Assembly: GCA_003512825.1 (NCBI GenBank)
Contig: DOOI01000171.1
Coordinates: 1 to 36,969, forward strand
DNA from: Paracoccaceae bacterium
Lineage (GTDB): Bacteria > Pseudomonadota > Alphaproteobacteria > Rhodobacterales > Rhodobacteraceae
Direction of reading: 5' to 3'
Length of the DNA: 36,969 bases
Positions within the stretch are counted from its first letter, which is position 1; each line of letters starts with the position of its first letter. Made by a program: the position numbers and the translations under genes. Below are positions 24,442-34,098 of this stretch, one piece after another. The notes beneath the pieces are model-generated. The model had not been told where the DNA came from and searched no databases. It saw only the letters and a program-made list of their open reading frames with translations.

Positions 24442-24470
24442 TTGGCAATCCCTTGCCACTGGCCCACAAT
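24442..24470 (+). promoter_or_regulatory. predicted promoter of tamA-tamB
   Basis: TTGGCA (24442-24447) and CACAAT (24465-24470) are separated by 17 bp in the 194-bp gap before tamA. Start near 24477 gives a leader of about 70 bases. The -35 matches 5 of 6 and the -10 matches 4 of 6 consensus bases. Confidence 0.42.
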
Positions 24471-24547
24471 CCCCATGGTCCCGCCCCGCCTCAGCCGCTA
24501 TATGAAACCGAGCCTCCGACAGAGAGGGAGCGGTGAAAGGATCGGCT

Positions 24548-26335
24548 ATGCAGGGCAAAATGTCCCTCTTCGCAGCGTGTGCGCTTGCCGCCTTGCTCGT
24601 CGGAATGCCGTCCAAGGCTCTGGAAACGCTTGACTTTAATTTTGCCAACACCACCGATTCCGCGCTCACAGAGGCGCTTGAACGTGTCTCCAGCTTGCAA
24701 GCCGCCAAATCCGAAGGGCGCATCGATCCCGCTGATCTTTACGCCGCGGCCCTGACGGATTACCGCAGCTTAACCGATGCGCTCTACGCTCGCGGCCATT
24801 ACTCCGGTGTCATTCGAATCCAGATTGACGGGCGCGAAGCCGCGCTCATCCCCCCGCTCGCCCCGCCAACCCAAATCACAGCCATCACCGTTACCATCGA
24901 CCCCGGCCCCCCCTTCCGCTTCGGCCAAACCACCATCGCGCCACTGGCACCAAACAGCAAATTACCCGAGACCTTCGCCCAAGGTCGCCCTGCCGGGGCC
25001 GGGGTTGTCACCGAAGCAGCCGTTGCAGCCATCGATGGATGGCGCGCCAAATCACACGCCAAGGCACTGATAAATAAAGAAGAAATCACCGCAAATCACG
25101 CAGAACACCGCCTTGATGTTGCCTTGGGCATTGATCCCGGCCCCGCCGTCACCTTTGGTCGCCTGATCATCTCAGACAGCTCTTCGGTGCGCCCCTCGCG
25201 CATCCAAGCCATTGCAGGCCTCAGCGAAGACGCTCCCTTCGACCCCGCGGCCCTCGCCAAAGCCGCTGATCGCCTCCGCCGCACCGGTGCCTTCCGCTCC
25301 GTCGCGCTGACCGAAGCCGATACACTCAACGCTGACAATAGCTTGGACATCGCGGTCAGCGTGATTGACGAAACGCCGCGCCGCTACGGCGCCGGGGCGG
25401 AACTCTCTTCCTTTGAGGGCCTGACGCTGAGCGGTTTTTGGTTGCACCGCAATGCTTTAGGCTGGGCCGACCGCTTCCGAATCGAAGGGGAAATTGCCGG
25501 GTTGGGCGGCAGCACCAGCGGCACAGACTACACCCTCTCTGCCCTTTTCGAACGCCCCGCCGTCTATGGCCCCGACACCCGCTTCACCGCCCGCGTCGAC
25601 CTCGCATCGCTCGACGAAACCGACTACTCCAGCAACAGCTTCAAACTCGGTTTTTCCGCCTCCAAGGAATATTCCGACACCCTCACCGCCGAGTTGGGCA
25701 TCCTCTATTCCGCCTCCCATGTCCGCAACGTGTTTGGCACCACGGATTTCCGCCTGTTGCAATTTCCCTTCTCCCTCGTAAGCGACCACCGCGACGCCCC
25801 CCTTGATCCGCGAAATGGTAGCTATATCAACGCCGTACTCACTCCCTTTGCTGGGCTAACCAACACGGCCTCTGGGGCGCGCCTTACCCTCGACGCGCGT
25901 GGCTATGTCTCGGCAGGTGAGGCATTGACCTTCGCAGCACGGGGCCAGATCGGCGCCGTCTTCGGCCCGTCTTTGGCTAATACTGCACCGGAATTTCTCT
26001 TCTGGTCCGGCGGCGGGGGCAGCGTGCGTGGCCAACCCTACCAATCGCTCTCGGTTGCCGTTCCAGGCGGCACAACAGGCGGGCGCAGCTTCGCTTCCCT
26101 CTCGCTCGAAACCCGGACCGACCTTAGCCCCACCCTTGGCTTGGTGGCTTTTGCAGATGCAGGCTATATCTCGGGAAACACTGACTTTTCCAATGGGAAC
26201 TGGCACGCCGGAGCAGGCATCGGCATGCGCTATGACACGCCCTTGGGTCCGCTGCGTTTTGACCTTGCAGGCCCTATCAGCGGCACCACAGGCGACGGCG
26301 CGCAAATCTATATCGGCATCGGGCAGGCCTTCTGA
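24548..26335 (+). CDS. tamA: TamA, Omp85-family outer membrane protein
   Basis: A 595-residue protein from ATG 24548, preceded by AAAGGA at 7 bp; a GTG at 24533 lies too close to its own GGGAG. The signal peptide ends near PSKA. POTRA-like repeats fill about residues 25-280 (for example QITAITVTIDPGPPFRFGQT and AVTFGRLIISDSSSVRPSRI). The C-terminal half is an Omp85 beta-barrel with VSDHRDAPLDPRNGSYI, WSGGGGSVRGQPYQSL (VRGY-like loop) and terminal LGPLRFDLAGPI...IGQAF. It works with TamB to insert or supply the outer membrane. TGATG overlap with tamB confirms the pair. Confidence 0.93.
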   Translation: MQGKMSLFAACALAALLVGMPSKALETLDFNFANTTDSALTEALERVSSLQAAKSEGRIDPADLYAAALTDYRSLTDALYARGHYSGVIRIQIDGREAALIPPLAPPTQITAITVTIDPGPPFRFGQTTIAPLAPNSKLPETFAQGRPAGAGVVTEAAVAAIDGWRAKSHAKALINKEEITANHAEHRLDVALGIDPGPAVTFGRLIISDSSSVRPSRIQAIAGLSEDAPFDPAALAKAADRLRRTGAFRSVALTEADTLNADNSLDIAVSVIDETPRRYGAGAELSSFEGLTLSGFWLHRNALGWADRFRIEGEIAGLGGSTSGTDYTLSALFERPAVYGPDTRFTARVDLASLDETDYSSNSFKLGFSASKEYSDTLTAELGILYSASHVRNVFGTTDFRLLQFPFSLVSDHRDAPLDPRNGSYINAVLTPFAGLTNTASGARLTLDARGYVSAGEALTFAARGQIGAVFGPSLANTAPEFLFWSGGGGSVRGQPYQSLSVAVPGGTTGGRSFASLSLETRTDLSPTLGLVAFADAGYISGNTDFSNGNWHAGAGIGMRYDTPLGPLRFDLAGPISGTTGDGAQIYIGIGQAF

Positions 26336-29300
26336 TGCGCCAGTTCTTCTTCCTCGCCGCTCTCGCGCTCACGCTGCTCGCCCTGCCCTTTGCAGCCCCC
26401 GCACAAAGCACCTCTGACGAGGATCGTGGCTATCTCCAAGCACTTCTGGAAGACGCCCTCTCCGGCGAGGGCCGTAGGGTTCACATCGACGGTTTCGCAG
26501 GGGCCCTCTCCTCTCGAGCCACCATCGAGACGCTGACCATTTCCGATGAAACAGGTATTTGGCTGACAGCACGGGGTCTCAGCCTTGGCTGGAACCGGGC
26601 GGCGCTTCTTACCGGACGCCTTGAAATTGCAGAGCTTTCCGCGGCAGAACTCAACATCCCCCGCGCGCCCATCGCCCCATCAAGCGCCGCAGACCTCCCC
26701 TCTCCCGAGGCGCGGGACTTCGCCTTGCCGGACCTCCCCGTCTCTGTCTCCATTGGCGCGCTTCGAATTGCCCGCGCAGAAATCGGCGCCGCCCTCTTGG
26801 GTCAAAATGCCGTGCTCGCCCTAGATGGCGCCGCCGAATTGGCGGCAGGCGCGGGCCAAACTGCCCTGACCATCACCCGTGCCGAGGGCGGCTCTTTCCG
26901 GCTCTCAGGGGCGTTTTCCAATATCACGCGGCACCTCACCCTCGACCTGTCGGTCTCCGAACCATCGGGTGGTCTTGTGGCCAGCCTCCTCGCGCTCCCG
27001 GGTACCCCCGCCTTGGATCTCACTGTGAAAGGAGATGCACCGCTCGATGACTTTTCCGCGACACTCCAACTGTCTACGGATGGCACCGACCGCCTGAACG
27101 GCACCGCCACCCTCGCCGCGACGCGCGACCCAAACAGCCCAGCGTCCCCGCCCGGCTGGCGCTTTGCCGCAGACCTCGGTGGTGATATTGCCCCGATTTT
27201 TGCCCCGGCCTACCGCCCATTCTTTGGCCCCGACTCGCACCTTGCTGTGACAGGCACCCGCACGCCTGATGGTCTTCTCGATATTTCCCGCCTTCACCTC
27301 ACGGCCAGCGCGCTTACCCTTTCAGGCAGCGCCCAATTTTCGCCTGAAGGGTGGCCACTCCTCTTGGATCTGGGAGGCCGCCTTGCCTCACCCTCCAATG
27401 CCCCCGTGCTGCTCCCGCTCAGCGGTCCAGAAACCTACGTCACAGAAGCCACCCTCGCGCTCTCTTTCGATGCCCGCCAAACCGAGGATTGGTCCTTCCG
27501 AAGCGACCTGCGTGGCCTTACCCGTGAAGGCATCCGCCTCGACAGCGCCCTTCTTACCGGGGCAGGCCAGATCGCCAAGCAATCAAGCCGTGTCACAGGT
27601 CAGATCGCAACAGCCCTTTCAGGCTTGTCACTGCCCGATCCGGCCCTTGCCCTTGCAATAGGCCCCACCCCCAAAGCCCAATTCAACTTTGATTGGACCG
27701 ACGGCGCTCCGCTCTCGCTGTTCAACATTCTCGCCGTCTCCAACGGCGCGGCGCTTTCCGGCAGGCTCACGGCGTCAGGCAACTTGGAAACCTTGTCCCT
27801 TGCGCCCGACCTCTCGCTGGCCGCCATTGATCTGACACGCTTTTCCAGTCTCGCGGGCCTGCCACTCACTGGCATGGCTCGGCTTGATGTGTTGGGCAGC
27901 ATCGCCCCGCTCACCGGAGCGTTTGATCTGACATTGACCGGCTCCACCCGCGACCTGTCATTGGGTCAGCCCAAATTAGACCCGCTTCTAGCCGGTGAAG
28001 GCCGCCTCGAACTCGATCTGGCCCGAGATCGCACGGGCACTTTTTTGCGTCGCCTTGAGACAAGCACAGCCCATGCCGCGATCACCGCCCAAGGCGTGAT
28101 CCGGTCACAGAACTCGGCGCTTTCTGCTCGGGCGGAACTCACCGATTTTTCCCGTATCCTCCCCGAATTAAGCGGCCCCGGAAACGTCGCGATCACCGTG
28201 CAACAAAACACGGATGGCTGGCGCGTTGAGGGCAAGGGCAGCGGCGCTGGCGGGGCCACACTGTCCTTCGAAGCCCTGCTGCCCTCCGGCACGAAGAACA
28301 CCCAACCCCTCTCCGCCAAGGCACGCTTTGCCGCCGACAGCCTCGTGCCCTACGCGCGCCTTGCCCGAACCTCGATCAGTGGCGCGGCCATACTCGATCT
28401 AACCGCCACAGGCGACGTAATCGCCCAATCCGGCAAGGTTTCACTCGCCCTCCAAGGCACCAACCTGCGCGTCGGCCCACCTGCTCTTGCCGCTCTGCTT
28501 GGCCAGTCGCAAAACCTCACAGCCGAACTCAGCCTCGATCAACGCCGCCTGACGCTCCGCAGCGTTGATCTCGCCACCGCAGAACTCACCGCCCGACTTG
28601 AAGGCGAAACAGACGGGACGGCGACACGCTTGACCTATCAAACGCGCTTGGCTGATCTTTCGCGCCTTGCACCCGGCTTCCCCGGCGCAGCAAGCCTGTC
28701 GGGCACCGCCACGACCACCGAAGGCACCACATGGCAAATTGATGCAAAGGGCACTGGGCCGGGTGGCCTCGCAGGCGCTCTTAGCGGCACAGCTTCTGCG
28801 CGCCGCTTTGCACTCCAAGCATCCGGTCTCGCCCCTTTGGCCCTCGCAAATGATGCCATCCGTCCAAGGCTTCTTTCGGGCATCGCCCGCTACGACCTGC
28901 GCCTTGATGGCCCTGCAAGCCTCTCTTCTCTCTCGGGCACAATTACCACCAGCGACGCCCGCCTCGCCCTGCCCGCAGAGCGATTGGCCTTTGGGCCGAT
29001 TGCGGGCACCATTCGACTTGCAAACGGAAGCGCCAGCGTTGCTTTGCGCGCTCCCTCCTCCACAGGTGGTGCGCTTACCCTAAATGGCCCCGTAGCACTC
29101 ACAGCTCCCTATCAGGCCCGGCTCACCGCTGAAATCGACGCAATTGGTCTTTCTGACCCCACCCTCTACCGCACAAGGCTCACCGGTGCGGTCAGCCTTA
29201 TCGGGCCCCTGACCAACGGGGCGCGGCTTACGGGGGCACTGGAATTGGGCAATACAGAAATTCGCGTGCCCGATAGCAGCGCCAGCGCGTATGCGGGTCT

Positions 29301-30096
29301 GCCGGGCCTGCGCCATGTCAACGAGGCGGAAGAAGTGCGCCGCACCCGCAGCTTTGCCGGGCTGATCCAAAGCGCAACAGCCCCCACCACAGCTGGCCGC
29401 GCCTTCCCCGTCGATATCTTGCTTTCCGCGCCATCCCGGATTTTCGTGCGGGGTCGCGGACTCGACGCAGAATTGGGCGGGCAACTCCGGCTCCAAGGCA
29501 CCACAGCCGACCTGCGCCCGCAGGGGCGTTTCGAGTTGATCCGCGGGCGGCTCGACGTCTTGGGTCAGCGCTTCAACCTCACCAACGGCCAACTTCGCAT
29601 GCAGGGCAATTTTGACCCATGGCTACGCTTCGTTGCCGATACCGAAACCGCTGGCGCGTCAATCCGGATCATCCTCGAAGGCCTAGCCTCAGCCCCCGGC
29701 CTCAGTTTTGAAAGCTCCCCCGCGCTGCCCGAAGATGAAGTCCTGTCATTGCTGATTTTTGGCCGTGAAACCGCACGGATTTCACCGCTTCAAGCCGTCC
29801 GCCTTGCGCTCGCGGTCCGTACGCTCACGGGGCGAGGCGGCGAAGGCGTAACAGGCACGCTCCGCAAGGGCCTGCGCCTTGATGACCTCGACGTTCGCAC
29901 GACTGACGCAGGCACCACCGAAGCCCGCCTCGGGGCCTATCTGTCAGACAAGCTCTATTCCGAAGTCACCACAGAAAGCGGCGGAGACACCGAGATCAAT
30001 CTCAACCTACAAATTCGCCCCGGCCTGACCGCGCGTGGACGTGTCACCTCTGCTGGCGAGACAGGGATCGGTATTTATCTCGAAAAAGATTATTGA
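26335..30096 (+). CDS. tamB: TamB, translocation and assembly module / AsmA-like lipid-transport protein
   Basis: A 1253-residue protein, close to the E. coli length. The N-terminus MRQFFFLAALALTLLALPFA is a signal anchor or signal peptide. A long beta-rich repetitive region follows (many LTLSG..., LDLTATGD..., AELTARLEG blocks), the shape of the beta-taco groove that bridges the envelope. The C-terminal TamB domain (about 900-1253) has GRFELIRGRLDVLGQRFNLT, GQLRMQGNFDPWL and the end INLNLQIRPGLTARGRVT...GIGIYLEKDY. The family is linked to phospholipid traffic and outer-membrane protein assembly. It starts inside the tamA stop (TGATG) and its end overlaps the convergent phosphatase gene by 7 bp. 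Confidence 0.94.
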   Translation: MRQFFFLAALALTLLALPFAAPAQSTSDEDRGYLQALLEDALSGEGRRVHIDGFAGALSSRATIETLTISDETGIWLTARGLSLGWNRAALLTGRLEIAELSAAELNIPRAPIAPSSAADLPSPEARDFALPDLPVSVSIGALRIARAEIGAALLGQNAVLALDGAAELAAGAGQTALTITRAEGGSFRLSGAFSNITRHLTLDLSVSEPSGGLVASLLALPGTPALDLTVKGDAPLDDFSATLQLSTDGTDRLNGTATLAATRDPNSPASPPGWRFAADLGGDIAPIFAPAYRPFFGPDSHLAVTGTRTPDGLLDISRLHLTASALTLSGSAQFSPEGWPLLLDLGGRLASPSNAPVLLPLSGPETYVTEATLALSFDARQTEDWSFRSDLRGLTREGIRLDSALLTGAGQIAKQSSRVTGQIATALSGLSLPDPALALAIGPTPKAQFNFDWTDGAPLSLFNILAVSNGAALSGRLTASGNLETLSLAPDLSLAAIDLTRFSSLAGLPLTGMARLDVLGSIAPLTGAFDLTLTGSTRDLSLGQPKLDPLLAGEGRLELDLARDRTGTFLRRLETSTAHAAITAQGVIRSQNSALSARAELTDFSRILPELSGPGNVAITVQQNTDGWRVEGKGSGAGGATLSFEALLPSGTKNTQPLSAKARFAADSLVPYARLARTSISGAAILDLTATGDVIAQSGKVSLALQGTNLRVGPPALAALLGQSQNLTAELSLDQRRLTLRSVDLATAELTARLEGETDGTATRLTYQTRLADLSRLAPGFPGAASLSGTATTTEGTTWQIDAKGTGPGGLAGALSGTASARRFALQASGLAPLALANDAIRPRLLSGIARYDLRLDGPASLSSLSGTITTSDARLALPAERLAFGPIAGTIRLANGSASVALRAPSSTGGALTLNGPVALTAPYQARLTAEIDAIGLSDPTLYRTRLTGAVSLIGPLTNGARLTGALELGNTEIRVPDSSASAYAGLPGLRHVNEAEEVRRTRSFAGLIQSATAPTTAGRAFPVDILLSAPSRIFVRGRGLDAELGGQLRLQGTTADLRPQGRFELIRGRLDVLGQRFNLTNGQLRMQGNFDPWLRFVADTETAGASIRIILEGLASAPGLSFESSPALPEDEVLSLLIFGRETARISPLQAVRLALAVRTLTGRGGEGVTGTLRKGLRLDDLDVRTTDAGTTEARLGAYLSDKLYSEVTTESGGDTEINLNLQIRPGLTARGRVTSAGETGIGIYLEKDY

Positions 30097-30881
30097 GCAG
30101 CCTTGGGCGGGACAAAAGCCAACCCTGGCCCATCTGCCCGACGCCATAGGGGCCGCGCAGTAAACTCTGCCTGAATAGCCTCGGCATCGTAATAGTCCCG
30201 CACCCAAGCCTCAAAGGTGAGATCCGCCCCTGCCCCTTGCGCCTCGGCAATCGCTTTTGCCTTGGCAAAATGGTCCAAAATCAGGTCCAAAACCCCGGTT
30301 GTGTGGTATCGGACATGCAAAAACCGCAACGATAACATCGCCCGCGCCGCCTCTACCGTGCTGCCCTCGATTGCCAACAGATAAATCGCGCTGGCCAGCC
30401 CGGCCCGGTCGGCCCCGGATTTGCAATGCAACAAGAAGGGCGTCTCGATCTGTCGGTATATCTCGATCAGCTCCAGCATACGTTCCCGCGCTGGCGCGTG
30501 CGACGCCTTGAACGCGACCCCGACAAGCCGGATCCCCAGTCGCGCGCAATGCTCGCTCTCAAAAAGCCAATAGGGGCTCTGCTCTGCGCCACGCAGGTTC
30601 AAAATGGTCCGCACGCCTAGCGCCGCGATTTCATCATAGCGCGCTTCCGTCGGCTGGTTCGACCGCCAAACTCCGGGCGCGATTTGGTGCAAATTGCTCC
30701 ATCGGCGGCGAAAAATCTCAAAATCGAACCAATACATGTAGCGGTGCGCGCGCCGACGCCCGTCTGGCGTCGTGATCTCATTTGACCGTAACCGACCCGA
30801 CAGGCGACGCTTCCAAGCGTTAAAGAGGTCACTCAAACTGATCATTCTATCTCGCTGGTCTGCACGTGATGGAGGCGACAT
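30090..30881 (-). CDS. tyrosine-phosphatase-like (DSP/PTP superfamily) protein
   Basis: A 263-residue protein from ATG 30881, with GGGAG 6 bp upstream; a later ATG at 30845 is possible. The P-loop is HCKSGADRAG with nucleophile Cys153 and Arg159 (C-x5-R). The preceding GVWRSNQPTEARYDEIAALG and RTILNLRG are typical of the bacterial DSP-like family (YRSSQPS-type). The usual aspartate of the general-acid loop is not obvious: the loop reads VAFKASHAPAR. It may dephosphorylate a protein, lipid or polyphosphate; no signal peptide is seen. It converges with tamB (7-bp overlap) and follows meaB with an 87-bp gap holding a hairpin. Confidence 0.82.
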   Translation of the reverse strand: MSPPSRADQRDRMISLSDLFNAWKRRLSGRLRSNEITTPDGRRRAHRYMYWFDFEIFRRRWSNLHQIAPGVWRSNQPTEARYDEIAALGVRTILNLRGAEQSPYWLFESEHCARLGIRLVGVAFKASHAPARERMLELIEIYRQIETPFLLHCKSGADRAGLASAIYLLAIEGSTVEAARAMLSLRFLHVRYHTTGVLDLILDHFAKAKAIAEAQGAGADLTFEAWVRDYYDAEAIQAEFTARPLWRRADGPGLAFVPPKAAQ

Positions 30882-30937
30882 AGTCTCTCCCCCAGACTGG
30901 CGCAACCATGATGGATCGCTTGGATTTCACCCCCGAG

Positions 30938-30955
30938 TTCGGAACATTTTCCGAA
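30938..30955 (-). other. hairpin after meaB
   Basis: TTCGGAA-CATT-TTCCGAA has perfect 7-bp arms and lies 13 bp downstream of the meaB stop, before the phosphatase gene. A T-rich run after the stem is lacking, so it is either a weak terminator, an mRNA stability element or a protein-binding palindrome. Confidence 0.4.
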
Positions 30956-30968
30956 AACCAAGCGCAGC

Positions 30969-31949
30969 TCACGCATTGGGCTTGAGCTTGTGCAACATTC
31001 TTTGCGCCGCCTCCGAGGGGGTAAGCGTGCCTTTGGCAACCGCGTCCCCGAGCGTGGCCATGCTCTCTCGGGCGTCAGGCGTGGTGAGACGCATTAACAA
31101 GCCTTGGCGCACATCTTCACCAAACCAGTGGCGGGCTTGTTCGGAACGACGACGCGCAAAATGCCCTGTCTCACGGCGCCAAGCGGCGAGCGTGGTCATT
31201 TCTTCCCATGCTTTTCCCAACCCTTCATCAGCGAGCGCCGAAACAGCGAGAGCTTTAGGAAAATCCGGAGGGTCTTGAGGGCGCTTGCGAAGTAAGCGCA
31301 AGGCACCTGCATAATCGGCCATGGTTCGGGTCGCTGCGGCCTTAAGGTCGCCGTCGGCTTTATTGACCAAAATCAGATCAGCCATTTCCATAATGCCGCG
31401 CTTGACCCCTTGAAGCTCATCACCGCCAGCTGGCGCCAGCAGCAAAATGAAGAGATCGGCCATTTCCGCGACCATGGTTTCAGATTGTCCAACCCCAACG
31501 GTTTCGATCAACACCACATCAAAGCCCGCCGCCTCACACAGGCTCACAGCCTCGCGCGTGCGACGCGCGACGCCACCAAGATGGGTTTGCGATGGCGAGG
31601 GCCGAATAAACGCGTTGGGCTCACGCGAGAGATGCTCCATCCGCGTCTTGTCTCCTAGAATCGAGCCCCCTGACCGCGCCGAAGAGGGATCAACCGCAAG
31701 CACCGCCACGCGCAGCCCTTGAGCGATCAGCATCATCCCGAAACTTTCGATAAAGGTCGACTTGCCCACGCCCGGTGTTCCGGAAAGACCAATCCGCAGC
31801 GACTGCCGCCCTGACTTCGCCACTTCGGAAATCAGAGCGTCGGCCGCGAGCCTGTGATCTGACCTTGCGCTTTCGACGAGGGTAATCGCGCGTGCCAGTG
31901 CACGTCGATCGCCTGCTATCACTGCTGCCGCCATGGGATGTACATCCAT
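30969..31949 (-). CDS. meaB: methylmalonyl-CoA mutase-associated GTPase MeaB
   Basis: A 326-residue G3E-family GTPase that guards and reactivates the B12-dependent methylmalonyl-CoA mutase. It has Walker A GTPGVGKS (residues 57-64), the family stretch AVDPSSARSGGSILGDKTRM, the switch IETVGVGQSE and the guanine-specific NKAD. ATG 31949 is preceded by GGAG at 8 bp; the frame runs on to 32096 but those residues are not family-like. The C-terminal dimerisation arm is present (WFGEDVRQGLL). No mutase gene is in the window, though cobalamin synthesis genes are at the other end. The older name ArgK is obsolete. Confidence 0.94.
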   Translation of the reverse strand: MDVHPMAAAVIAGDRRALARAITLVESARSDHRLAADALISEVAKSGRQSLRIGLSGTPGVGKSTFIESFGMMLIAQGLRVAVLAVDPSSARSGGSILGDKTRMEHLSREPNAFIRPSPSQTHLGGVARRTREAVSLCEAAGFDVVLIETVGVGQSETMVAEMADLFILLLAPAGGDELQGVKRGIMEMADLILVNKADGDLKAAATRTMADYAGALRLLRKRPQDPPDFPKALAVSALADEGLGKAWEEMTTLAAWRRETGHFARRRSEQARHWFGEDVRQGLLMRLTTPDARESMATLGDAVAKGTLTPSEAAQRMLHKLKPNA

Positions 31950-32073
31950 ACTGGCTCTCCACTTTGGGTTCCGCTCTGGGTTGGGACCTTGTGACGCGCG
32001 CGCGGCACCCTGTCTAGCCCACCCCTTGCGGTGCCGGGATACAAGAGGCAAGACTTCTCCAAAGGAGACGCCT

Positions 32074-32511
32074 ATGCTCGAAATCCGCAGCCTCACCGCA
32101 TCAGACGAAGCCGAATGGCGTCGGTTATGGCATGCATACCTGCTGTTTTACGAAACGCAAAAGCCCGAAGACGTTTATGCCAGCACTTGGGCGCGTCTGG
32201 TTTCCGCAGATCATCCAAACCAATGTGGGCTTCTCGCCTGCAAAGACGGTGTGGCCATAGGCCTTGTGCATTACATCTTTCATCCATCGAATTGGACCAT
32301 TGGCGATGTCTGCTATCTGCAAGATCTTTACGCGGACCCTGCCGTGCGGGGTTCGGGTGTGGGCAGGGCGCTCATCGAGGCCGTCTATGCCAAGGCCGAT
32401 ACCCACGGCGCTGCCTCGGTCTATTGGCTGACGCAGGAGTTCAACACCACCGCCCGCCACCTTTATGACCGTATCGCCAAAGTCACCCCATTCATCCGCT
32501 ATGTGAGATAA
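32074..32511 (+). CDS. GNAT family N-acetyltransferase
   Basis: A 145-residue protein from ATG 32074 behind AAAGGAG. The acetyl-CoA site is VCYLQDLYADPAVRGSGVGR followed by ALIEAVYAKADTHGA, and the C-terminal NTTARHLYDRIAKVTPFIRY closes the fold. The domain begins MLEIRSLTASDEAEWRRLWH. The close match of the end (LYDRIA...FIRY) recalls a GNAT group annotated in many alphaproteobacteria without known substrate. It is divergent from meaB and lies 3 bp before deoD, so both are probably cotranscribed. Confidence 0.87.
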   Translation: MLEIRSLTASDEAEWRRLWHAYLLFYETQKPEDVYASTWARLVSADHPNQCGLLACKDGVAIGLVHYIFHPSNWTIGDVCYLQDLYADPAVRGSGVGRALIEAVYAKADTHGAASVYWLTQEFNTTARHLYDRIAKVTPFIRYVR

Positions 32512-32514
32512 ACC

Positions 32515-33216
32515 ATGACCCCTCATATTCGCGCTGCAAAAGGCGAGATTGCTGAAACCGTATTGATGCCGGGAGATCCTTTGCGCGCCAAATGGGCTGC
32601 AGAGCGTTTCCTCATTGATGCGCGACTGGTCACCGATGTGCGCGGCATGCTGGGCTTCACGGGAACACATAAAGGACGCGCCGTCACGATCATGGGGTCG
32701 GGCATGGGGATGCCTTCAATGTCCATCTACGCCAATGAGCTGATCAACAGCTACGGGGCGCGCCGCCTGATCCGCATCGGCTCGTGCGGCGGCATGCAGC
32801 CTCATGTGAAGCTGCGTGATCTGGTCATCGCACAAACCGCCTCCTCGCTCTCCACCCCATCGTCAGGCATGATGCATGGACTCAATTTTGCGCCTGCTGC
32901 GAGCTGGGCCTTGCTCGAAAGCGCCGCGCGCGCAGCAATTGCTGCCAAGATGCCCGTCCATATCGGCGGTATCTATTCCTCCGATACCTTTTACGATGAA
33001 CGCAAAGACCATGAGGAAATCTTGCGCCGTCACGGTGTGCTCGCCGTAGAAATGGAAACCGCTGAACTTTACATGGTGGCTGCCCGCTACGGCGCGCAGG
33101 CTTTGGCTGTGCTCACGGTATCTGATCACTTGCAAACGGGCGAGTCATTGCCCGCTATCGAGCGCGAGCGTGGCTTTGCTCAAATGGTCGAGGTCGCGCT
33201 CGCCGCGCTTGATTGA
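32515..33216 (+). CDS. deoD: purine-nucleoside phosphorylase DeoD
   Basis: A 233-residue trimer/hexamer-type phosphorylase that splits purine (deoxy)nucleosides with phosphate. Phosphate-binding Gly20 and Arg24 are in [13 protein letters not shown], with the next phosphate site in [11 protein letters not shown]. The ribose-binding [12 protein letters not shown] contains Met and Glu of the active site, and the base-binding aspartate is in LTVSDHL. All are in the positions of E. coli DeoD. It follows the GNAT gene by 3 bp. Its stop is 4 bp from the convergent DUF1989 stop. No other nucleoside salvage genes are near. Confidence 0.95.
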   Translation: MTPHIRAAKGEIAETVLMPGDPLRAKWAAERFLIDARLVTDVRGMLGFTGTHKGRAVTIMGSGMGMPSMSIYANELINSYGARRLIRIGSCGGMQPHVKLRDLVIAQTASSLSTPSSGMMHGLNFAPAASWALLESAARAAIAAKMPVHIGGIYSSDTFYDERKDHEEILRRHGVLAVEMETAELYMVAARYGAQALAVLTVSDHLQTGESLPAIERERGFAQMVEVALAALD

Positions 33217-33220
33217 TCCC

Positions 33221-34063
33221 TCACGCGCCATGTGTGCGATCATAGCCGTTCGCCTCGGGCGACTGCCAGCCATCCAATGCACCAATTTGCGGCGCAAACA
33301 CCTCGACCAACAGCGGATAGCAGCGCGCGCTATCGCTGGAATGCTCCGAGGAACAATCCCCACCCGGACAGGCGCTGAGCGCCCCCACCAAATCAATTTC
33401 GGCGAAAAACTCTAGATAGTCGCCGGGCCTCACGGGCGAGGACTTCATGAAATACTGACCTGTATCATGGGTGAACCCGGTGCACATGAAGACGTTGAGA
33501 ACATCATGCACATGGGCTTCTGCCTCGCTGGGCGCACATCCCAAATGCTGGGCCAAGGCGCGGCTCAAATTGGAATGGCAGCAATGATGATACATCCCCC
33601 CCGACAGTAACTTGTGCGTATAAGGGTCACAGCGCGTGCCAATCACATCATGCACAGACCCGCCAAACGCATCCTTACCATACCAATGAAGTGTATCCGC
33701 CACGATGGTCGCCATAGGGCGCAAATAGGGAAACGAGGACCAAAGCCGATGCCCTTCGGTTACGTGGGTTCCGTGCAAAGCGCGGGTTTTCCCTGAATAA
33801 AAGCGCTCCTCCATTTCCTGTGCAGACCAAAGGTTAAGATCGCCCACCTGTGCGCCTTCTACAGAGGAAATCCGAAAAAACTGCCCCGCCTTGACTGTGA
33901 ACGTGCACGCATCTCGCGGCTCGGCACGCACCTCAGACACTTTCACCGCGCCCTGCCGCGCCGCGCGATAAAGCGCCATCGGCGGTTGGTCTAAACTCTC
34001 TACTGGATAACAAATTACCGGTGGCACCGCACGGCGGGCCTCGGCATCTTGGGGCACATTCAT
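33221..34063 (-). CDS. DUF1989 / urea-carboxylase-associated-like protein
   Basis: A 280-residue protein from ATG 34063 with GGAGG 7 bp upstream. Landmarks of DUF1989 are VKAGQFFRISSVEGAQVGDL, WSAQEMEERFYSGKTRALHG, GMYHHCCHSN and PGDYLEFFAEIDLVGALSAC followed by PGGDCS. Several His/Cys residues look like metal ligands. Members of this family were long annotated as urea-carboxylase-associated and some are subunits of carboxyguanidine deiminase in guanidine degradation; others are unassigned. There is no guanidine carboxylase gene nearby, so the function here is open. It converges with deoD. A perfect 17-bp palindrome lies 36 bp upstream. Confidence 0.82.
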   Translation of the reverse strand: MNVPQDAEARRAVPPVICYPVESLDQPPMALYRAARQGAVKVSEVRAEPRDACTFTVKAGQFFRISSVEGAQVGDLNLWSAQEMEERFYSGKTRALHGTHVTEGHRLWSSFPYLRPMATIVADTLHWYGKDAFGGSVHDVIGTRCDPYTHKLLSGGMYHHCCHSNLSRALAQHLGCAPSEAEAHVHDVLNVFMCTGFTHDTGQYFMKSSPVRPGDYLEFFAEIDLVGALSACPGGDCSSEHSSDSARCYPLLVEVFAPQIGALDGWQSPEANGYDRTHGA

Positions 34064-34098
34064 TGGCGAGCCTCCATTGGTCTAAATGAGCGATGATG

